This document shows positions 1-5,145 of a DNA stretch of 5,145 nt, piece after piece (the stretch's first letter is position 1; every line of letters starts with the position of its first letter). This stretch comes from an uncultured Rhodospirillaceae bacterium (GTDB lineage Bacteria > Pseudomonadota > Alphaproteobacteria > RF32 > CAG-239). The stretch covers positions 1-5,145 of the forward strand of contig OMQZ01000066.1 in assembly GCA_900313355.1 (NCBI GenBank). The letters run 5' to 3'. The notes beneath the pieces are model-generated. The model was not told where the DNA came from. It was given only the letters and a program-made list of their open reading frames with translations, and searched no databases. Position numbers and translations under genes: made by a program.

Positions 1-1522
1 CTTTTGAATTTACTGATTTTTTTAATACTTTTATGACAGCCTCATGTATATTAATTTGTTGAGCACCTACTGTTTTTACATACACTTCTAAAATTTTTTT
101 TTTTTTTCTAAGACATTCTTGATCACATGCATTTGCTGTTATTATTTCTTCTGCAATTTCAAAAATTTTAATACATTCATCTTTGTTATGATATGATTGA
201 AATATTTTGCTTAAACTGAAAGATAAATTTGAAAGAAAATCTTTATCATTTTCTCTTGTTGATACAGCTTTTTTAGCTAAATCCAAATGAAAATCATTGC
301 TTTCAGTTCTAATCAACATTTCTATCATTTCTTGTAATGTTTTTTCGCTATTTTGCTCGGATTGTATTGCTTTTACAAAAATATCAGTAATGGCTTCTTT
401 ATCAGAATGATCGTTAGAAATAATCATTCGGTAACATTCTTTAAGTGATGCTTCTGTTTGCTTCGTACTTTCAACGAAAGCACTTAAAATAGCCAATTTT
501 GCTTCTTCGTCATCGCTCAAGGTTAAATGTTTCATGATACGTTCTAAAACTTTTGAATCATATTTTCCGGCGCGAATATCTTCTGCAATAATCGGATAAA
601 TTTTCTTTCTAAACTCCCCATATATTTCGCTGTATCCTCCTGACCAACTAGAACTTAAGATGTCGCGGAGCTCATTATCATGATGAAAATCATTATCGCC
701 CTTATCAAGGGATTTATCCTTTTTTATTTCATCAATCATTATGTTCCATATATCTTTGACCAACTCCGGCTTTTCTTTTCCGACGTATGCCAAATTTTGA
801 AAAACAGTTTTTTTCGTTTCACGACTGTCGTATGAGCCGTCCGCTTCTGCCGGCAGGGAGTTTTTGATGATATTTAAGGCATCAGGACCAAATTGAGGAT
901 CGATCAGCATAACATGACCTAAAACAGCCGACACCATCGCTCTAGCGCCCGGATATCTGCCTTTTTGATCATCTTCTCTGACAATTTCAAAAATTTCCGA
1001 AGCACGTGATGGCTCTATTTTGAGTATATCTATCAATACACCATAAGCCTGAGTCAGCGATTTATCGCCATTTTGCGCTGATTTTAACCCGACTTTTAAA
1101 ACATCATAAACCTCGGGCAGCGCCTCCGGAGATTTTTTAAGCACATCTTTAAGAATTTTATAGTTTTCTTTTAACAAATCGTCTGTGTTTTGTTCATTTT
1201 CAAAAAGTTTTTTATACATTTCAAAAACTTTTTCTTGAAGTTCGGGGGCAATTTTTAAAATGTCACCTAAAGTTTTATATATTTCCCCTAACTCATATTC
1301 GAAGGGTTTAAAATTTAAACTTTCTTGAACAACACTTAAAACTTCAGGCGCCAAATGAGGATGTTGTTCGAGAATATCTCTTAAAACATTATTCGTCTGC
1401 TGTGTGTTTTCGATATAAAAATTATCCTGTTTTCTGCGGAACACACGTTCAAGCCAACTTTTACTCGGCTTAAAAGCTTTTTTTATGTTCTCAAGCTCGG
1501 CACGTGCTTCTTTCTCGTTCAT
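1..1522 (-). CDS. Large helical-repeat (HEAT/ARM/TPR-like solenoid) protein, C-terminus beyond the window
   Basis: I do not recognise a named family. The frame is open from the ATG at 1522 to the left edge (507 codons, no stop), so the gene is partial at its 3' end. There is no signal peptide or membrane segment; the protein should be cytoplasmic. After a basic N-terminal stretch (KSWLERVFRR, residues 21-30) it is almost wholly charged amphipathic helix. Six units resembling DILKxxPExxxEV recur, with the conserved Pro at residues 55, 93, 132, 171, 209 and 252 (steps of 38, 39, 39, 38 and 43). Looser copies continue around residues 350-500. This is typical of alpha-solenoids, which usually act as protein-binding scaffolds; the role here is unknown. 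The start is supported by GGGGAC about 6-11 bases upstream and by a good promoter. Oddities are a 14-A run in the coding strand at codons 472-477 and much lower GC in the distal third. Confidence 0.82.
   Translation of the reverse strand, partial: MNEKEARAELENIKKAFKPSKSWLERVFRRKQDNFYIENTQQTNNVLRDILEQHPHLAPEVLSVVQESLNFKPFEYELGEIYKTLGDILKIAPELQEKVFEMYKKLFENEQNTDDLLKENYKILKDVLKKSPEALPEVYDVLKVGLKSAQNGDKSLTQAYGVLIDILKIEPSRASEIFEIVREDDQKGRYPGARAMVSAVLGHVMLIDPQFGPDALNIIKNSLPAEADGSYDSRETKKTVFQNLAYVGKEKPELVKDIWNIMIDEIKKDKSLDKGDNDFHHDNELRDILSSSWSGGYSEIYGEFRKKIYPIIAEDIRAGKYDSKVLERIMKHLTLSDDEEAKLAILSAFVESTKQTEASLKECYRMIISNDHSDKEAITDIFVKAIQSEQNSEKTLQEMIEMLIRTESNDFHLDLAKKAVSTRENDKDFLSNLSFSLSKIFQSYHNKDECIKIFEIAEEIITANACDQECLRKKKKILEVYVKTVGAQQINIHEAVIKVLKKSVNSK
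94..107 (-). repeat. 14-base A/T homopolymer within the coding sequence
   Basis: The plus strand has 14 consecutive T, read as 14 A in the coding strand. It encodes Arg-Lys-Lys-Lys-Lys-Ile at residues 472-477. The frame stays open only with the length shown. One base fewer gives a TAG at 90-88, and one base more gives a TAA at 53-51. Runs of this length are prone to polymerase slippage and to sequencing error. Confidence 0.9.
725..1378 (-). repeat. Array of six 38-43 residue protein repeats inside the solenoid gene
   Basis: Residues 49-266 contain six aligned units. Their cores are DILEQHP, DILKIAP, DVLKKSP, DILKIEP, HVMLIDP and YVGKEKP, starting at residues 49, 87, 126, 165, 203 and 246. 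A Tyr sits five residues before the Asp in units 2-4 (Y82, Y121, Y160). Loops beginning with Gln-Asn precede units 3 and 4 (QNTDD at 111, QNGDK at 150). Each unit reads as helix, Pro-marked turn, helix. The repeats are visible in the protein but have diverged at DNA level, so they look like old duplications rather than recent tandem DNA repeats. Confidence 0.65.
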
Positions 1523-1562
1523 CGTTCGTCCCCATTTGAACTTCAAGTACTAACTGATTTTC

Positions 1563-1591
1563 AGTATATCATTTAATTAAATTATAATCAA
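1563..1591 (-). promoter_or_regulatory. Predicted sigma70-type promoter of the solenoid gene
   Basis: Read on the minus strand, TTGATT (1591-1586) is followed after exactly 17 bases by TATACT (1568-1563). A TG at one base before the -10 makes it an extended -10 element. Transcription would begin near 1556, giving a leader of about 34 bases with a GGGGAC ribosome-binding-like stretch before the ATG at 1522. A second AT-rich hexamer, TATAAT at 1586-1581, has no well-spaced -35 and is less likely. Confidence 0.6.
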
Positions 1592-1627
1592 TCTTTTTTT
1601 GACAAAATACTTACAGCTTTTTGTTGC

Positions 1628-1663
1628 AAAATAAAAAAGACCCATGCTTTGTGTGCATGAGCC
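1628..1663 (-). terminator. Intrinsic terminator of the barrel-protein gene
   Basis: Transcribed from the minus strand, GGCTCATGC (1663-1655) pairs with GCATGGGTC (1647-1639) across a 7-base loop, forming a 9-bp stem with two G-U pairs. It is followed by TTTTTTATTTT. The stem starts six bases past the TAA at 1672-1670. The two wobble pairs become A-C mismatches on the other strand, so the structure is built for minus-strand transcription. It separates this gene from the solenoid gene downstream. Confidence 0.85.
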
Positions 1664-1669
1664 TTTTTC

Positions 1670-2428
1670 TTAGAAGCGATATCTCAAAGTGATGCCGAAT
1701 TGCCAGGATTCTTCGATCCAGTTGTCGAGGGTGATATCTTCTGTGTCGGTTATCTCATCACCTTGCGGATCTTTTGAATAAACAAACCGCCCGAATGCCA
1801 AGATATCGGTGTTTTTGATGCCGGTGGTCAACAAATTGGTATTGAGCCAAACCTGCATACCTTGTTTGAAACACCATTTGGTGTACGGATACGATTGCCA
1901 TTCATCATCGACTTCGACATAGGTCACGCCGGCACTCTTACCACCGCCGAGCAACAAATCAACACCGATTCCGAGTGCGTGTCCGTTTCCTGTTTCAACC
2001 CCGATTTTTCCTAAGAAATCGCAAGTTACATCATATTCATCCTGACGGTCAAAGGCAGCAATAAATCCCGCGCTGTAAGCAAAACCGAAGCGGTTGATTT
2101 CGAGAAGGTCGTCCTTGATTTTGCCGGGCACAAAAATCATTGAATATCCGATATTCATGCCTAAATTCAAGTTTTTCACGATGTCCGGAAGATTATTGTT
2201 TCGAGAGCTGCTGCCGGATGCCTCATCCGAATCATCAAAACTGTCTTGAGCTTCGTCTTTGTCTTTGCCGACAATCGTCGAAATTTCGACAGTTTGATAA
2301 ATATAATGCTTTTGGAAGAACTTACCGGTGCCCATAACGGGAACCGTCAGATTAATTTCAGGCTCTTGCGCATACGCTTGGCATACCGCAAGAATCACGC
2401 AAAGCGTGAGAAAAATCAGCTTTTTCAT
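1670..2428 (-). CDS. Exported, probable outer-membrane beta-barrel protein of unknown family
   Basis: The 252-residue product begins with a clear Sec signal peptide: MKK, a hydrophobic core, and cleavage after AYA at residue 20 leaving QEPE. The mature part is rich in Gly and aromatics in alternating patterns, for example NLGMNIGYSMIFV around 88-100 and the Gly-rich stretch at 150-164. It ends in WQFGITLRYRF. The alternating hydrophobic last strand and terminal Phe match the signal that the BAM complex recognises in outer-membrane proteins. Residues 55-79 form an acidic, Ser/Asn-rich segment that is probably a surface loop or linker. Two Cys remain in the mature protein (C136, C186) and could form a disulfide. 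I cannot assign a substrate or family; a small porin-like or structural barrel is likeliest. It is a single-gene unit with its own promoter and terminator and is divergent from pta. No Shine-Dalgarno sequence precedes the ATG. Confidence 0.85.
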   Translation of the reverse strand: MKKLIFLTLCVILAVCQAYAQEPEINLTVPVMGTGKFFQKHYIYQTVEISTIVGKDKDEAQDSFDDSDEASGSSSRNNNLPDIVKNLNLGMNIGYSMIFVPGKIKDDLLEINRFGFAYSAGFIAAFDRQDEYDVTCDFLGKIGVETGNGHALGIGVDLLLGGGKSAGVTYVEVDDEWQSYPYTKWCFKQGMQVWLNTNLLTTGIKNTDILAFGRFVYSKDPQGDEITDTEDITLDNWIEESWQFGITLRYRF

Positions 2429-2444
2429 AAATATAGAGAATTAA

Positions 2445-2473
2445 TTATTAGACAATGAAATACAATTTGTCTA
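2445..2473 (-). promoter_or_regulatory. Predicted sigma70-type promoter of the barrel-protein gene
   Basis: On the minus strand TAGACA (2473-2468) is followed after 17 bases by TAATAA (2450-2445). The -35 matches the TTGACA consensus at five of six positions. The start point would fall near 2438, leaving a leader of only about 10 bases before the ATG at 2428. Both hexamers lie partly within the arms of the inverted repeat at 2448-2474. Confidence 0.5.
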
Positions 2474-2474
2474 A
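2448..2474. promoter_or_regulatory. Perfect 8-bp inverted repeat over the barrel-gene promoter, candidate operator
   Basis: TTAGACAA (2448-2455) and TTGTCTAA (2467-2474) are exact reverse complements separated by 11 bases. Their centres are 19 bases apart, close to two helical turns, as expected for a site bound by a dimeric regulator on one DNA face. The arms overlap both the -35 and the -10 of the predicted minus-strand promoter, which would suit a repressor. There is no T-run, so it is not a terminator. The regulator is not identifiable here. The site is also about 145 bases upstream of pta. Confidence 0.5.
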
Positions 2475-2610
2475 ACTTGACACATCTCGCGCAAAAAATC
2501 AAGAACTTTTTTCAATATCCCTCCTCTTTTACTGTGTAATAACTTAATTTCTTCTAGACTTTTGAATAAGATAGTGATTAACTTGCGCCAGTTATCATTT
2601 ATTTATCAAA

Positions 2611-2616
2611 AAGGAA
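2611..2616 (+). promoter_or_regulatory. Ribosome-binding site of pta, favouring the second ATG
   Basis: AAGGAA lies only two bases from the ATG at 2618 when measured from AGGA, which is too close. It is eight bases from the in-frame ATG at 2624, a standard spacing. The second ATG is therefore the likelier start, and it gives an N-terminus of MLSPYLSSL. Confidence 0.65.
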
Positions 2617-2623
2617 AATGTTG

Positions 2624-3628
2624 ATGTTAAGCCCATATTTAAGCTCTCTTGTTAAAAGAGCGGCACAAGATGTTAAAACAATCGTTTTGCCTGAGGGCGA
2701 AGATGAGCGCGTTTTAGAGGCTGCTTATCTTGCTGTTCAAAACAATGTTGCCAAGCCGATTATTCTGGGAAAGCCTGATGAAATTAAAGCCTTTTTTGCA
2801 AAAAGGGGCTGGTCGTTAGACGGCATTCAAATTATCGAACCCGAAAAATCAGAACATTTACAAGAATATACAAATCTTTTGTTTGAGCTCAGAAAAGCAA
2901 AGGGAATGAGCCAGGAAGATGCCGCAAAAACAGCTCTTAATTATAACTATTTCGGCACTTTGATGATGAAATCCGGTCATGCCGACGGTATGGTTTCGGG
3001 TGCTAATCACTCCACTGCCGACACGGTGCGCCCTGCTCTTCAAATCATCAAATCCAAAAATCCCGCAATGGGCGTTTCGTCATTTTTCATTATGGTTTCA
3101 AACGGCGAACCGTTTATTTTATCTGATTGCGGTTTAGTCATTAAGCCGAGCGAAAAAGAACTCGGCGACATCGCCGTCACTTCTGCCTTATCTGCCGTTA
3201 TGTTCGGTATTGAGCCCAAAGTTGCCATGCTCTCTTATTCAACAAAAGGTTCGGGCAAAGGCGAAGACGTTGACAAGGTCAAAGCCGCTTTGGCTCTTGC
3301 GCTGGAAACGCTTAAAACAGAACCATATAACAAATTAAACATTCAAATAGACGGTGAGCTTCAGGCAGATGCGGCTCTTGATATGACCGTTGCTAAGAAA
3401 AAAGCGCCCGAGAGCCATGTTGCCGGCAAAGCAAGGGTTTTAATCGTTCCTGATTTAAATACAGGCAACATCAGCTACAAACTCCTTCAAAGGCTTGGCG
3501 GCTGTGAGGCTTACGGCCCTGTTTTGCAAGGCTTAAACGCCCCGATTAATGACTTGTCGCGCGGCGCTTTGGTAGAAGACATTTTAGGCACCATTGCCAT
3601 CACCGCCATTCAGGCTCAAAACAAATAA
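2624..3628 (+). CDS. pta: Phosphate acetyltransferase (phosphotransacetylase)
   Basis: It interconverts acetyl-CoA plus phosphate and acetyl phosphate plus CoA in the cytoplasm, the first step of the Pta-AckA route to acetate and ATP. The protein has 334 residues from this start. That is the length of the short Pta class, which has only the catalytic PTA_PTB domain and lacks the N-terminal extensions of enterobacterial Pta. Family landmarks in order: VLPEGEDERVLEAA near residue 21, DGMVSGANHSTADTVRP near 121, DCGLVIKPS near 168, SYSTKGSGKG near 205, DGELQADAA near 243, PDLNTGNISYK near 276 and APINDLSRG near 306. Ser312, Arg313 and Asp319 correspond to the active-site Ser, Arg and Asp known from Methanosarcina Pta. 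An in-frame ATG at 2618 would add Met-Leu. ackA starts 15 bases after the stop, so the two are co-transcribed. I found no convincing promoter in the 189 bases upstream; a TATCAT at 2593-2598 lacks a good -35. Confidence 0.97.
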   Translation: MLSPYLSSLVKRAAQDVKTIVLPEGEDERVLEAAYLAVQNNVAKPIILGKPDEIKAFFAKRGWSLDGIQIIEPEKSEHLQEYTNLLFELRKAKGMSQEDAAKTALNYNYFGTLMMKSGHADGMVSGANHSTADTVRPALQIIKSKNPAMGVSSFFIMVSNGEPFILSDCGLVIKPSEKELGDIAVTSALSAVMFGIEPKVAMLSYSTKGSGKGEDVDKVKAALALALETLKTEPYNKLNIQIDGELQADAALDMTVAKKKAPESHVAGKARVLIVPDLNTGNISYKLLQRLGGCEAYGPVLQGLNAPINDLSRGALVEDILGTIAITAIQAQNK

Positions 3629-3643
3629 AGAAAGGTCAATCTC

Positions 3644-4822
3644 ATGAAAAAAATTTTAGTGATTAATTCAGGCTCATCTTCCTTAAAATATCAGCTTTTT
3701 AATGTTGAGGGCGAAAATTATGAAGTTGTGGCAAAAGGTATTGCCGAACGTATCGGTATTGAGGGTTCTAACATCACCTTAAAAATCGGCGACAACAAAC
3801 AAACAAAAACCGTGCCGATGCCCACCCACGATGAAGCATTTAAGGAAGTCATCAACTTTTTGCTTTCAGGACCATTGAAAAGCGTTGATGAAATTTCTGC
3901 CGTCGGTCACCGTGTTTTGCATGGCGGTGAGTTGTTCCAAGATTCCGTTAAAATCGATGAAGAAGCCATGCAAAAAATGGAGAGCTTAAAGCCCTTAGGA
4001 CCTCTTCATATGCCGGCTAATATTTCAGGCATCAGAGCTGTTCAAAAATTATTGCCGAATGTGCCTCAAGTTGCTGTTTTTGATACGGTTTTCCATCAAA
4101 CGATGAAAAAAGAAGCTTTTATGTATGCTTTGCCGCTTGAATATTACACAGAGCACAAAATCCGCCGCTATGGTTTCCACGGCATTTCGCACGCTTATGT
4201 TTCAAAAGAAGCCGCCAAGCTCATTGGCAAGAAAGGCAAAATCATCACTTGCCATTTAGGAAACGGCGCATCTTTGGCTGCTGTTGACAACGGAAAATGT
4301 GTTGACACATCTATGGGCTTTACACCGCTTGCCGGCATTATTATGGGCACCCGTTCGGGCGATATTGATCCTTTTATCGCCGTTCATTTGCAAAAACTTT
4401 TGGGAAAATCTGCTGATGAAGTCAACAATATTTTAAACAAACAAAGCGGCATGTTCGGTATTTGCGGATATTCCGACAACCGTGACGTTGAAACACGCTA
4501 CCAGGAAGGCGATGAAAAATGCGTTTTGGCGATGAATATGTACGTTCACAGCATTTTGCGCTTTATCGGTGCGTATATCGCTGTTTTGGGCGGTGTTGAT
4601 GCGATTGTCTTTACGGCAGGTGTTGGCGAAAACGGCTCGATTTTGCGCGCCATGATTATGGAAAAACTTGCTTATCTCGGTATTAAGCTTAACGCCGAGA
4701 ACAACAAAAAACGCGGCCAAATGGTTGAAATTTCAACCCCTGATTCAAAAGTCCGTGTTTATGTCATTCCGACAAATGAAGAATTGATGATTGCCCAAGA
4801 TACCATACGCTTGGCATTCTAA
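3644..4822 (+). CDS. ackA: Acetate kinase
   Basis: It transfers the phosphoryl group of acetyl phosphate to ADP, giving acetate and ATP (reversible), and acts directly after Pta. The 392-residue length is normal for this ASKHA-fold family. The N-terminal phosphate-binding motif is INSGSSSLKY (residues 7-16). The landmarks GHRVLHGG (88-95), VFDTVFHQ (145-152), RRYGFHGISH (174-183), HLGNGASL (204-211), GTRSGDIDP (235-243), FTAGVGENG (323-331) and TNEELMI (377-383) are all present. Catalytic and substrate residues known from Methanosarcina AckA map to N8, R90, H122, D147, H179, R237 and a Glu at 379/380, all intact, so the enzyme should be active. AAAGG at 3631-3635 lies eight bases before the ATG, a standard ribosome-binding site. 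No separate promoter is evident in the 15-base gap after pta, and the operon ends at the terminator about 16 bases downstream. Confidence 0.98.
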   Translation: MKKILVINSGSSSLKYQLFNVEGENYEVVAKGIAERIGIEGSNITLKIGDNKQTKTVPMPTHDEAFKEVINFLLSGPLKSVDEISAVGHRVLHGGELFQDSVKIDEEAMQKMESLKPLGPLHMPANISGIRAVQKLLPNVPQVAVFDTVFHQTMKKEAFMYALPLEYYTEHKIRRYGFHGISHAYVSKEAAKLIGKKGKIITCHLGNGASLAAVDNGKCVDTSMGFTPLAGIIMGTRSGDIDPFIAVHLQKLLGKSADEVNNILNKQSGMFGICGYSDNRDVETRYQEGDEKCVLAMNMYVHSILRFIGAYIAVLGGVDAIVFTAGVGENGSILRAMIMEKLAYLGIKLNAENNKKRGQMVEISTPDSKVRVYVIPTNEELMIAQDTIRLAF

Positions 4823-4838
4823 TTCTTGGTTTTTCTCT

Positions 4839-4866
4839 AAGCCCTCTTTTTTAAGAGGGCTTTTTT
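4839..4866 (+). terminator. Strong intrinsic terminator of the pta-ackA operon
   Basis: AAGCCCTCTT (4839-4848) pairs perfectly with AAGAGGGCTT (4853-4862) around a TTTT loop. The T-run at 4861-4866 follows the GC-rich part of the stem. It lies 16 bases after the ackA stop. The reverse transcript lacks a U-tract after the stem, so it acts on the plus strand only. Confidence 0.95.
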
Positions 4867-4877
4867 ATAAATAACGC

Positions 4878-4906
4878 TTGATTTTTTCTGAATCTTTGCT
4901 TATGCT
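4878..4906 (+). promoter_or_regulatory. Predicted sigma70-type promoter of the lipoprotein gene
   Basis: TTGATT (4878-4883) is followed after exactly 17 bases by TATGCT (4901-4906), which matches the -10 consensus at four of six positions. It sits just after the operon terminator, so the next gene would be a separate unit with a leader of about 27 bases. The -35 is identical to that predicted for the solenoid gene. Confidence 0.5.
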
Positions 4907-4927
4907 TTAGCTATTGAAAACATTTTT

Positions 4928-4933
4928 GAGAGG
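4928..4933 (+). promoter_or_regulatory. Ribosome-binding site of the lipoprotein gene
   Basis: GAGAGG lies three bases before a first ATG at 4937 and six bases before a second, adjacent ATG at 4940. Spacing favours the second, giving an N-terminus of MKKLIAL. The two starts differ by one Met only. Confidence 0.6.
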
Positions 4934-4939
4934 CTTATG

Positions 4940-5145
4940 ATGAAAAAACTTATTGCTTTAACTTTTATCTGCGCTTTATGTTCTTGCGCTTCTTCCGATT
5001 CTTCCGTTTCCCCTCTTTACGGCTCATCACAAAAAGGTGTTTATGAGGCTATCTGCAACGGAACTTCTTACACAATGACAGAATGTTATCGCTTGGCAAA
5101 CCAAAAATGCTATAATCGTTTTAAGGTTTTGGATCAGTCTGAAAC
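4940..5145 (+). CDS. Small cysteine-containing lipoprotein, 3' end beyond the window
   Basis: Sixty-eight complete codons are visible before the right edge. The start is a lipoprotein-type signal peptide: MKK, a hydrophobic core, then a lipobox-like Leu-Cys-Ser-Cys with Cys16 as the likely lipidated residue. Asp20 is at +5, so it gives no clear +2 inner-membrane retention signal. A Ser-rich linker follows (17-30). The globular part then begins with Cys at 39, 49 and 57 (C-X9-C-X7-C) in a pattern roughly of C-N-G-x(5)-M-x-x-C-x(3)-A-x(3)-C-x(3)-F-x-V. This resembles small secreted or lipid-anchored proteins of Gram-negatives that have regularly spaced Cys and a following aromatic-x-Val stretch, but I cannot tie it to a named family. 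It probably sits in the periplasm anchored to a membrane. It is a separate unit from ackA, with no sign of a functional link. Confidence 0.8.
   Translation, partial: MKKLIALTFICALCSCASSDSSVSPLYGSSQKGVYEAICNGTSYTMTECYRLANQKCYNRFKVLDQSE

Noticed and set aside
1639..1669. The barrel-gene terminator acting in both directions
   Set aside because: A short T-run follows on the plus strand too, but the wobble pairs become mismatches there and no plus-strand gene precedes it.
2140..2458. Two overlapping plus-strand open frames opposite the barrel gene
   Set aside because: They are antisense to a gene with a signal peptide, barrel C-terminus, promoter and terminator. Their translations show no domain or sensible composition.
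2477..2482. Perfect plus-strand TTGACA as a -35 for pta
   Set aside because: No -10-like hexamer lies 16-18 bases downstream (the sequence there is TCAAGAAC), so it is not a convincing promoter.
2534..2584. Similar sequences GTGTAATAACTT and GTGATTAACTT upstream of pta as a possible paired regulator site
   Set aside because: The match is imperfect, AT-rich and spaced about 40 bases apart; it is easily expected by chance in such sequence.
2858..3228. Two minus-strand open frames inside pta
   Set aside because: They are shadows of conserved Pta coding sequence and have no independent support.
4433..4720. Minus-strand open frame of 95 codons inside ackA
   Set aside because: It lies wholly within a conserved acetate kinase gene on the other strand; it has no recognisable domain.

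Overview
The window looks like ordinary chromosome from a low-to-moderate GC Gram-negative bacterium. The Gram-negative call rests on a Sec-exported protein that ends in an outer-membrane-type terminal beta-strand (last residue Phe) and on a probable lipoprotein. Three of the five genes have Shine-Dalgarno-like sites. No rRNA, tRNA or phylogenetic marker is present, so I cannot name the taxon. A host-associated, fermentative Gram-negative fits, but that is inference.

Layout from left to right. (1) Positions 1-1522, minus strand: the first 507 codons of a large cytoplasmic protein whose C-terminus lies beyond the left edge. It is all-helical and repetitive, with a regular 38-39 residue unit near its N-terminus, and it carries a 14-base homopolymer inside its coding sequence. 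Its own promoter lies at 1563-1591. (2) Positions 1670-2428, minus strand: an exported, probably outer-membrane beta-barrel protein of unknown family. It is followed directly by an intrinsic terminator, and its predicted promoter is covered by a perfect 8-bp inverted repeat. (3) Positions 2624-4822, plus strand: a compact pta-ackA operon transcribed divergently from the barrel gene, closed by a strong terminator. (4) From 4940 to the right edge, plus strand: the start of a small lipoprotein gene with its own promoter.

The only pathway that can be read with certainty is acetyl-CoA -> acetyl phosphate -> acetate (Pta then AckA). It yields ATP by substrate-level phosphorylation and sets the acetyl-phosphate pool. 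Both enzymes retain the residues expected for activity. The other three genes show no functional link to it and appear to be separate transcription units.

I see no mobile element, CRISPR array, RNA gene or defence cassette. The points most worth a second look are the solenoid protein (internal repeats, homopolymer, falling GC toward its 3' end) and the dyad over the barrel-gene promoter.
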